Source: an uncultured Trichococcus sp. (GTDB lineage Bacteria; Bacillota; Bacilli; Lactobacillales; Aerococcaceae). From it: 64,000 nucleotides of DNA. Numbering within the stretch: the stretch's first letter is position 1; the number at the start of each line of letters is the position of its first letter. Both the position numbers and the translations under genes were made by a program. The stretch is from assembly GCF_963667775.1 (NCBI RefSeq), contig NZ_OY764015.1:1443168-1507167 (forward strand). The letters run 5' to 3'. The notes beneath the pieces are model-generated. The model was not told the DNA's origin, did no database searches, and saw only the letters and a list, made by a program, of their open reading frames with translations. Shown here piece by piece: positions 35,426 through 42,183 of this stretch.

Positions 35426-36166
35426 TTATCTATTCATTTTCACAAAATCGTCCGCTTGGATCTGGTTGATGATTTCATGCACCATCACCATCATATGGAG
35501 TTGTAGTTCACGGGAAATCCCTTTCATTTTGTCGATTGGGACATCATGACAGAAAGCCAGATCGCTCCCTTGCATGACCGCGGAATCCTTTTTGGTGATG
35601 GATAAGATATTCATCTTGGCCTTGCGCGCCTCGTTGATCATTTGCAGACAGCGCTGGGTTTCCCCGGAGCTGGAGAAGATGATGATTGTATAGTTGGGGA
35701 ACAGATTCAGCATCTGCGTCTCGGAAACAATGACGGACGCGATCCCCAAATACAACAACTGCCTTTGCAGATACTGAGCAGAAATGTGTGAACCTCCCAA
35801 GCCGAAAAGCAGCAACTTGCTTCTGGATCGGATCAAATGCTTGACGAAATCGATGGCCGTTTCGAAATCGATTTTCGAAATCATGTATTCCGTATCCATC
35901 ACGTGCGAAAACGATTTTTGATGCATCAACTTAATGTCTTCCTCAATCGCATACTTCAGCTGACTGTAGCCGACAAAGCCCAACAATTTGCAAGTCCGGT
36001 TCACTGTCGCTTGAGAGGTATAACTTTCCGCTGCCACTTTGACGACCGTCATGGAAGGAATCTGCTGAAAATGCTCCTCCAGATAGTCCAATACCGCCGC
36101 CTCGCTCTTGCTGTGTTCCCGATCAAAATTCCGCTCCTTCAATTGATGAATCACTTTATAATTCAT
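35426..36166 (-). CDS. RpiR/MurR-family transcription regulator
   Basis: 246 residues. N-terminal winged helix-turn-helix (SKSEAAVLDYLEEHFQQIP, then ATVNRTCKLLGFVGYSQLK) and a C-terminal SIS sugar-phosphate-binding domain (KLLLFGLGGSHISAQYL, TIIIFSSSGETQRCLQMI). Such regulators sense sugar phosphates. The start at 36166 has GGGAGG seven bases upstream. It lies 158 bases before the GH4 gene, the usual arrangement of GlvR-like activators. It is most likely the regulator of that gene. Confidence 0.9.
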   Translation of the reverse strand: MNYKVIHQLKERNFDREHSKSEAAVLDYLEEHFQQIPSMTVVKVAAESYTSQATVNRTCKLLGFVGYSQLKYAIEEDIKLMHQKSFSHVMDTEYMISKIDFETAIDFVKHLIRSRSKLLLFGLGGSHISAQYLQRQLLYLGIASVIVSETQMLNLFPNYTIIIFSSSGETQRCLQMINEARKAKMNILSITKKDSAVMQGSDLAFCHDVPIDKMKGISRELQLHMMVMVHEIINQIQADDFVKMNR

Positions 36167-36277
36167 GGGCAATCCTCCCAGTTTTAATCTGTTTTGAACA
36201 TTTAAATGGATAACGGTTTCACAAACCTTTTCTTCATTATAAAGTAAACAGCTGGAATAAGAAAGATAGCCCCCCCT

Positions 36278-36468
36278 GTCGCTCTCCTCCGGTTAGGGTG
36301 TACTCTGCCGGAGGAGAAGATGCTAAAAGAATGTCACCTCCGACCACCGCGGCTTCGCCGGAGTTCCGCCTCCCCACCACGCATCCTCCTCCGGCCAGCA
36401 GCCGCTTCATCGGAGCTGAACTTACCGGCACAATCATCTTCTTCGGCGGGCAGCCGACTCATCGGAGC
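36278..36468 (+). repeat. Single hairpin-repeat unit
   Basis: CTCCTCCGGTTAGGG..TGCCGGAGGAG, the core TCACCTCCGACCACCGCGGCTTCGCCGGAG, CTCCGGCCAGC and a final CGACTCATCGGAGCTGAC. Same direction as all other copies. Lies between the RpiR gene and a terminator. Confidence 0.85.
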
Positions 36469-36504
36469 TGACGCCCTGATGCATTACAATTCCACGCACA
36501 AATA

Positions 36505-36545
36505 ATCCCCGATGAGTATCGTCTCATCAGGGATCCGCTTTTTAT
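36505..36545. terminator. Terminator after the third membrane GGDEF gene
   Basis: ATCCCCGATGAG / CTCATCAGGGAT with a six-base loop; T-run on the plus side, ATT-rich on the minus side. Confidence 0.75.
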
Positions 36546-36587
36546 TCTAAAATACAGCTATGCTAACAGATTTGCAGCTGCTCATTC

Positions 36588-37637
36588 TTATGCGAGGGCG
36601 GATACTATCACTTTGTTTCTGCCGTTTTCTTTTGCTTGATAAAGCGCCATGTCGGCTCGCTTGAGTGTTTTTTTCAAGTTTTCACCCTTCTGGCTGTGGG
36701 CAACTCCCACCGAAATGGTGAGGTTGATCCTTTCGCCGACTTGTGCAGCGAAATTTCTCTGGGCGACCGTACTCTTCAGATCATGCAGGAACGCCTCAGC
36801 TTCACTTTGACTAAAGTAATCGGCGATCACTCCGAACTCTTCCCCGCCGATTCTGTAGAAAGTGGTGTACGGAGTCGCCAGTTCAGTGAACATAGCTGCC
36901 ATCTGCTTCAGGATGGCGTCCCCGCTGTCATGTCCATAACGATCGTTGTAATTTTTGAAATGATCAATATCGATCACCGCCAACGTGACCGGATACTTTT
37001 TCCGCTCCATTTCCATCAGATCACTGTTGAAGTTCCGCACATTCTTGAGCGCCGTCAAGTGATCTGTGTTGGCAGAGGCAATCAAACCGTATAGATCCGA
37101 AATAAAGAAATGCATCACAAAAACCGCGCCATAATTCAAAGCGAACAGAATAATACTGATCAACAGCACAAGTCCTTTGTCCATTATCATGTGATTGGTA
37201 AAGAGGATTGCAGGAATAAGCGCAATGGTGACCAAGACCAGCAGTTGCGCCAAATCGTTCATCTTGTCCCGAATAAGCTTCGCTATCATCGGCAAGATGA
37301 TGGCGAACATTATGCTGACGATCAGGTTTACCTGGGCAGCCTCACTGTTTCCCCAAAAAAATCTGATGATCCCCAACAAAAAAATGCTCGAACTGGTTAC
37401 TCTCCAATCCATATGTTTTGCGGAAAAACAAAACAACAGCACCCTGAAATCATATCTGATCCCCAAGATAACCGTGGAAAAACTCAATAAAATCGTGCCT
37501 AACAGCACTTCCATCAAAATGCATCCGATAAGGCCCGATTTTGTTGTATGATCATGATTCGCTCCTAATCTTCCGCTTTTCAAACAGAAATAAACAGCCA
37601 GAAACATGATCCCTATATTTGCCAGTATACTATACAT
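36588..37637 (-). CDS. Membrane diguanylate cyclase (paralogue 3)
   Basis: 349 residues with the same membrane sensor plus GGDEF layout as the two proteins at 28371 and 29931 (YDFRVLLFCFSAKHMDWRVTS; VIDIDHFKNYNDRYGHDSGD; IGGEEFGVIAD). No I-site. It stands apart from the other two by 5.6 kb, separated by the first repeat array and the GH4 cassette, and is itself bracketed by repeats, so it may have moved as a cassette. AAGGAG before the ATG. Confidence 0.92.
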   Translation of the reverse strand: MYSILANIGIMFLAVYFCLKSGRLGANHDHTTKSGLIGCILMEVLLGTILLSFSTVILGIRYDFRVLLFCFSAKHMDWRVTSSSIFLLGIIRFFWGNSEAAQVNLIVSIMFAIILPMIAKLIRDKMNDLAQLLVLVTIALIPAILFTNHMIMDKGLVLLISIILFALNYGAVFVMHFFISDLYGLIASANTDHLTALKNVRNFNSDLMEMERKKYPVTLAVIDIDHFKNYNDRYGHDSGDAILKQMAAMFTELATPYTTFYRIGGEEFGVIADYFSQSEAEAFLHDLKSTVAQRNFAAQVGERINLTISVGVAHSQKGENLKKTLKRADMALYQAKENGRNKVIVSALA

Positions 37638-37937
37638 TGTAAGCTCCTTTCCTTATACACCTATTCCAGTAGAAACAACTCGATGTAAATTTTGATTGGA
37701 CTGGTCAAGCTAGAATCTGTAACCTGATGCGTCAGCATCAACCCTTCATGAATATAAATATTTAATCCGTACTCAGCATTAACTGATTCATTATAACCTA
37801 ATTTAGTTGGTACACATATCATTATAAATTGATGGAAACTTTTACAAATCAAAAAAAACAATTTTGTATTTCATACAAACGTAATGAGTGATATTTTACA
37901 CCAATATATTGTATTTCCATTTTTTCAAGGCTTCAGA

Positions 37938-38365
37938 GGTGCCGGTTTCCTCCGGGTAGCGGTCTTCCCGCTGGAGGAGAAGATCCCGAAAGACTATCAC
38001 CTCCGACCAAGACTTCCTCGCCGGAGGACCACATCCAAAAAGATCATCACCTCCGACCACAGCGGCTTCGCCGGGGTTCGGCCTCCCCGCAACGCACCCT
38101 CCTCCGGCCAGCATTCGCTCGTCGGAGTTGAGCTACCCGGCGCAGTCCTGTCTTCCGATGAGCGTCCGCCTCATCGGAGCTGACGATCACCTCCGGGCAT
38201 AAGCCTTCCTGCCGGAGGAAAACATCCCGAAAGACGATTACCTCCGACCACAGCGGCTTCGCCGGAGTACAGCCGCCCCACCACGCAGCCTCCTCCGGCA
38301 AGCATTTGCTCTCTGGAGTTGAGCTATCCGCCGCAGTCTTTTCTTCCGAGGAGCCCCCTGCTCAT
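37938..38365 (+). repeat. Two and a half hairpin-repeat units
   Basis: The core ATCACCTCCGACCA occurs three times (about 37998, 38054, 38228-38250); the first unit is truncated after the second hairpin and fused to the next. The stretch between the GGDEF gene and this array (37640-37937) is AT-rich and holds nothing I can name. Confidence 0.85.
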
Positions 38366-38418
38366 CGGAACTCCATCTCGACGCCTTTCCAAAAAATAAC
38401 CCTTTATTGAGCATACTG

Positions 38419-38452
38419 AAAAGACCGATGGAATTTACCCCATCGGTCTTAA
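38419..38452 (-). terminator. Terminator of the HigBA-like operon
   Basis: AAGACCGATGG / CCATCGGTCTT with an eight-base loop, 20 bases after the antitoxin stop. Confidence 0.85.
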
Positions 38453-38471
38453 AAATATTGTAATCGAGCGT

Positions 38472-38783
38472 CTATCTGACTAATTTCTCTTCTGCTTTTT
38501 GATTCACATCTACAAAATTTATTTTGATGCGTTTGCCCAAAGCTTGCGCAATGTCTTCGAGCATGGAGAATGATGGTTCCATTCTGGCGCTTTCAATCCG
38601 TGCGATGGTCGAACGTGATTTATTGACTTTTTTTGCGAACGCTGTCTGGTTCAAGCCTGTTTGGGCCCGTAATTCGAACAATAAATCCGCAAAATCCAAC
38701 TTTGCCTGTTCTTCTTCAAATGCATGTTTGAATTCCGCACTTTCGGAACTGCGTCTCTTGATGGCTTCACTGTTCTTGCTCAT
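38472..38783 (-). CDS. HigA-like antitoxin (XRE helix-turn-helix)
   Basis: 103 residues. Helix-turn-helix LNQTAFAKKVNKSRSTIARIE at about 45-65, followed by SFSMLEDIAQALGKRIKI. The first 35 residues are charged and probably contact the toxin. The ATG overlaps the toxin stop (ATGA), so the pair is made together, with toxin gene first as in HigBA systems. It likely represses its own operon at the palindrome upstream. Confidence 0.9.
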   Translation of the reverse strand: MSKNSEAIKRRSSESAEFKHAFEEEQAKLDFADLLFELRAQTGLNQTAFAKKVNKSRSTIARIESARMEPSFSMLEDIAQALGKRIKINFVDVNQKAEEKLVR

Positions 38784-39136
38784 TCTTCACCCCTCCTTCT
38801 GATTCTGGCTGACCAGTATTGTGTTTTTATAGCTTTTGCTCTGCTGATTTCCCTTGCAGGAGTTGTATTTGTCTTTTTGCTGAATCCATGCGTGATGTAG
38901 TATTCGGTGCCTTTTATTTGAAAATAACAGCCTCTCAACCAATGATCGTTTGTTTGGGCGCGAAGTTCATAAATATCATCATTCAACTTCTTAACTCGTT
39001 CTTTTCTGATGGAATCCTGCAAATCTGTATTTTCGACTCGATCTATCAGTGCTCTAAACCTAGCTTCTTCCTTCGTACTCAGTGAATTCAGAAACGTTTC
39101 AAATTCTTGACCCCAATCAAATTCAGGCTTAACCAT
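38780..39136 (-). CDS. HigB-like toxin (RelE/ParE superfamily, Gp49 type)
   Basis: 118 residues. FLNSLSTKEEARFRALIDRVE, DDIYELRAQTNDHWLRGCYF and YYITHGFSKKTNTTPAREISRAKAIK form the typical phage-derived Gp49/HigB pattern; these toxins cut mRNA on the ribosome. The ATG at 39136 has GAGGTG upstream. A longer frame to 39163 would start inside the -10 box of its own promoter and is rejected. Confidence 0.9.
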   Translation of the reverse strand: MVKPEFDWGQEFETFLNSLSTKEEARFRALIDRVENTDLQDSIRKERVKKLNDDIYELRAQTNDHWLRGCYFQIKGTEYYITHGFSKKTNTTPAREISRAKAIKTQYWSARIRRRGEE

Positions 39137-39154
39137 TAAGCACCTCTTTATGTT

Positions 39155-39185
39155 ATTATACAACAGACCGTAGCAAGTACGCTAC
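39155..39185 (-). promoter_or_regulatory. Promoter -10 box and operator palindrome of the HigBA-like operon
   Basis: Minus-strand TATAAT at 39155-39160 and an inverted repeat GTAGC-6-GCTAC at 39170-39185 lying over the spacer, the expected place for autorepression. Confidence 0.6.
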
Positions 39186-39234
39186 AATTATCCAATTTAT
39201 TTTGAAACACTTGCTTCCAAATTAATCCAAATCG

Positions 39235-39951
39235 TTACGGACCTCTCCACTTCATCGCATCAACATGCGCCTGTTTCGTCTCATCATCCGCTAAAGTATA
39301 CCGACTCAATTCATTGTATATTTGCTCGATTTCCAAAGGCGTGAAAATTTCCGGCCGCTGCGTCATGTCCTCTACTATTTCACAGGCCAATTCGTCCCGA
39401 TTCATCACCTTCACTTCCGGTGAATAGACAAGCATTTTCTTCAGGAAGCACCGCTCGCTGAAGACGATATAGTTATGAAAAACCTCGTCGCCCAGCCCCA
39501 GATGCTGCTTAAGAACGCTGATGTGCTTCTTGTTCTGCCAGATAGGATTGTAGAATTGAAAATGCCGGCCACCTCTGAAAATCTGTTTCCAGTACCTGCT
39601 GTTCTCGTCCCCGAAGATCCAGCCGCTGTAATTTTTCGACTCGAAAACATAGATGCCGGTTGCTGAAATCATGATCAAGTCGATTTCGGTGGTTGTCCCA
39701 TCTCCTTTGGGCAAATAGACATTCGTCAACAATTTGTGCTGCTCACCTAAGTCCTCCAAACAGGAATAGATCAGGAATTCGCCGAAGTTTCCATCATCAA
39801 AAAGAGTATCGAAGACGCTATTGCCGCTTGCATCGTTGTATGCGGTCCTTTGGTATCGGTTGTATCGTTTAGGTTTCTTCTGCTTCGGCGGGGCTACACT
39901 AAATTTCTTACACAAACCAACCACAAGAAGAAAAATCAGTATTATTTCCAA
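39235..39951 (-). CDS. NERD-domain protein with N-terminal membrane anchor
   Basis: 238 residues from a TTG start with AAAGGAG upstream. A short hydrophobic N-terminus (IILIFLLVVGLC), a basic linker, then the NERD (nuclease-related) domain at about 55-170: DDGNFGEFLIYSCLE, TTEIDLIMISATGIYVFESK and NYSGWIFGDE. The D and E-x-K residues of restriction-endonuclease-like folds are present. Function of NERD proteins is not settled; many lie in plasmids and defence islands. It precedes the HigBA-like pair by 70 bases. A decayed start of a related gene is present at 31387-31437. Confidence 0.88.
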   Translation of the reverse strand: MEIILIFLLVVGLCKKFSVAPPKQKKPKRYNRYQRTAYNDASGNSVFDTLFDDGNFGEFLIYSCLEDLGEQHKLLTNVYLPKGDGTTTEIDLIMISATGIYVFESKNYSGWIFGDENSRYWKQIFRGGRHFQFYNPIWQNKKHISVLKQHLGLGDEVFHNYIVFSERCFLKKMLVYSPEVKVMNRDELACEIVEDMTQRPEIFTPLEIEQIYNELSRYTLADDETKQAHVDAMKWRGP

Positions 39952-40069
39952 ATTCAGCAGCTCCTTTAATCCGATTAACCATCAGAGAGGTGTTGAAGCA
40001 TTCAAAGATAATATACGCGACTCATCGGAAAATGATTGCTGTTTCAATAGGATTTCAATCGGCTCCCTT

Positions 40070-40253
40070 CTCCTGTGAAAGTTCCCTCGCCGGAGGAAAA
40101 CCTTCCAAAAGACTATCACCTCCGGCCACGACGGCTTCGCCGGAGTACAGCCGCCCGCAACGTACTCTCCTCCAGCCAACATTCTCTCCCCGGAGTTGAG
40201 CTCGCAGGCGCAGTCCCTTCCTCCGATGAGCGCTCTCCTGACCAGAGCTGACA
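40070..40253 (+). repeat. Single hairpin-repeat unit
   Basis: Contains the core ACTATCACCTCCGGCCACG, GGCTTCGCCGGAGTACAGCCGCC, CTCCTCCAGCCAACATTCTC and CCTCCGATGAGCGC. Stands between the NERD and AbiE cassettes. Confidence 0.85.
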
Positions 40254-40286
40254 TTCTAACATTTTCAATTTTTCTGCATTAGAAAC

Positions 40287-40333
40287 GCACCCTATTACCC
40301 GCACTGATATAGCGAATGCGGGTAATAGGGTGC
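40287..40333. terminator. Terminator of the AbiE operon
   Basis: GCACCCTATTACCCGCA / TGCGGGTAATAGGGTGC, 17-base perfect arms with a T-rich tail on the plus side. Its inner part resembles the operator upstream of the same operon. Confidence 0.8.
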
Positions 40334-40344
40334 ATTTTCTTTTT

Positions 40345-41244
40345 TCATTCATATTGCCTTTTTTTTGAACTCCAATTCTTTGTCAATTCATCTTCTTCGA
40401 TTATCGCTTGAAAAGGTGGATCCAGAAAAGAAATAATCAATCGAACAACCTCATTCAAACTCAATTCATATTTCAAAACCTTCTTGCAGAAGATATTCCA
40501 TCTACTGTTGATGGCATCATTTGTAATCAATCGCTCAATTACTTGTACTGTGTCCTTCTCGTAGGGAGTTCTTCTTTTTGAGAGCGTTTCATATATTGCT
40601 TCTTGAATTTTTCTTCCTTCAAATTCGAAGGAAGTTGCCAAATAATAAATGTCGTAAAAATCTTTCATACGTCCCGTCGATTCCATAAACCGAATAATTG
40701 CATCAAATTTTTCTGAAATCGTTGATTCTAGAGAATAGGTGAGAATAGTAGGTTTTTCAAATCCATCCAGCAAAACAGGTAGTGTTCTTGTCAATGCTGA
40801 TGGAACGATCGTATCTCCTACACCAAAATCAATGCTGAATGGTGTCTTTGTTTTTCCCATGTATCCTATTAGATTTACACGAATTCCGTTGTACTCTTTC
40901 ATTTCGCTGATTGGTTCAATGCTACGGATTTCAATCTCCATAAATTCATTTTGACTCTTTTTCTCTAGGATTGATCGAACTAATTTATCTACTGAATCCA
41001 GCTCATTAGAATAATTTTTCAACAAATAATCAGCATCAACTGTCGGCCTTGTAGTAAAACCGCTGATTGAATATAAAAGAAATCCCCCTTTTAAAATGAG
41101 TTTTTCCTTATAATCACTCTGGGCCAACCTTCTGATAAATTCTTCTTGAAAAAATAAGTTCAACAGCTGCTGAAAAGCAATGCCTTCTTCTTTTGCCTTA
41201 TTTTTTAGCCTTGCTAATATCGAAGCACTTGAATGACTCATCAT
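40345..41244 (-). CDS. abiEii: AbiEii nucleotidyltransferase toxin
   Basis: 299 residues. LILKGGFLLYSISGFTTRPT and DADYLLKNY hold the nucleotidyltransferase G-G..D-x-D motif; SIDFGVGD and the later EKFDAIIR and RMKDFYDIYYL follow the order of AbiEii/AbiGii (DUF1814) proteins. Members act as toxins of type IV toxin-antitoxin pairs and stop phage growth by modifying tRNA or other targets. The ATG overlaps the AbiEi stop (ATGA). Base composition is lower in GC than the neighbouring metabolic genes, as is common for acquired defence genes. Confidence 0.93.
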   Translation of the reverse strand: MMSHSSASILARLKNKAKEEGIAFQQLLNLFFQEEFIRRLAQSDYKEKLILKGGFLLYSISGFTTRPTVDADYLLKNYSNELDSVDKLVRSILEKKSQNEFMEIEIRSIEPISEMKEYNGIRVNLIGYMGKTKTPFSIDFGVGDTIVPSALTRTLPVLLDGFEKPTILTYSLESTISEKFDAIIRFMESTGRMKDFYDIYYLATSFEFEGRKIQEAIYETLSKRRTPYEKDTVQVIERLITNDAINSRWNIFCKKVLKYELSLNEVVRLIISFLDPPFQAIIEEDELTKNWSSKKRQYE

Positions 41245-41837
41245 AGCCACTTTCCTATCTGCGATTGCATTTTTTTCGTGATATTAAATATTTCTGCGTA
41301 TTCAAATAGACGTCTGATGTTCTTTTTGGGGTCTTTGATGTATCTCATGACTGCGTTCGAAAATACTTCTTTTTCAAGTTTTTTTTCATAACGCATAATA
41401 TCGCATATGGTGCGCTCCCTATCAAAAATTCTGACTTCTACTCCTTGAATTTCAAATGTTGAAACACCAATACTAAGGAATTTAGTTTCTTGATAATAAG
41501 GTTCCAGCGGCGGGTATTCGATATCATACCGACTTTTTTCGCTATCTCTATCCACCGCTATCTGCCAGGCCGTGGGAATTCTATCGGTATAGTTATAATG
41601 TAGCAGTGCGCTTTCAAGAAATATTACTGCATCAGGAAACAGTCTTGCAATAATAATTTCTTCCGGATTCACTTCATCCGCAAGTTCGTAATAACCTTTC
41701 TTTATTTTTGATACTTCTCCTTCTTCAAGCAACTTTTTGATTTGACGACTACTTAGGCCCAATGCATTCAACTCTGCTGTTTTTAGGACTCCTCCATGTT
41801 TTTCAAATTCCTCTATAATTTTTTGTTTTTCAATCAT
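41241..41837 (-). CDS. abiEi: AbiEi antitoxin (winged-helix transcription regulator)
   Basis: 198 residues. N-terminal winged helix (GGVLKTAELNALGLSSRQIKK), the segment KIKKGYYELADEV, then the C-terminal antitoxin domain with IFLESALLHYNYTDRIP and RIFDRERTICDIMRY. AbiEi proteins bind inverted repeats in their own promoter and neutralise AbiEii. GAGGTG stands before the ATG and a perfect palindrome lies directly upstream, which fits autorepression. Confidence 0.93.
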   Translation of the reverse strand: MIEKQKIIEEFEKHGGVLKTAELNALGLSSRQIKKLLEEGEVSKIKKGYYELADEVNPEEIIIARLFPDAVIFLESALLHYNYTDRIPTAWQIAVDRDSEKSRYDIEYPPLEPYYQETKFLSIGVSTFEIQGVEVRIFDRERTICDIMRYEKKLEKEVFSNAVMRYIKDPKKNIRRLFEYAEIFNITKKMQSQIGKWL

Positions 41838-41853
41838 ATTTGCACCTCTTTAT

Positions 41854-41918
41854 CCGCATTGGAATTCCAATGCGGGTATTCAAGTGCAATTATATCACTA
41901 TTTCGTAGCACTAATCAA
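41854..41918 (-). promoter_or_regulatory. Promoter and AbiEi operator
   Basis: Minus-strand TTGATT (41913-41918) and TATAAT (41889-41894) with 18-base spacing. Just downstream is a perfect 22-base palindrome, CCGCATTGGAATTCCAATGCGG (41854-41875, given as two arms of 11), placed over or after the start of transcription. Confidence 0.85.
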
Positions 41919-41947
41919 CATGTCCTCTATGACAATTTAAGCAGATG

Positions 41948-42116
41948 CATGCTCCTCCGGTGAACCGCCCTTTCACCGGAGGAGAAAATCCCGAAAGACT
42001 ATCACCTCCGGCCACTGCGGCTTCGCGGGAGTTCAGTCAACCGCAAAAACATCCACCTCCGGCCAGCATTCTCTAGTCGGAGGAACATACCCCTTTAACA
42101 CGGCACCCACTTCTGA
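41948..42116 (+). repeat. Single hairpin-repeat unit
   Basis: CTCCTCCGGTGAA..TCACCGGAGGAG, ACTATCACCTCCGGCCACTGCGGCTTCGCGGGAG, CACCTCCGGCCAGCATTCTC and TAGTCGGAGG; fourth hairpin decayed. Confidence 0.85.
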
Positions 42117-42130
42117 CTAGAAGAACGACA

Positions 42131-42160
42131 AAATAACCGCTGAGGCAACCCAGCGGTTAT
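42131..42160 (-). terminator. Terminator of the primase-helicase gene
   Basis: AATAACCGCTG / CAGCGGTTATT with an eight-base loop, 24 bases after the gene. Confidence 0.8.
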
Positions 42161-42183
42161 TCGGTGTATTCTTCAATTCGTCA

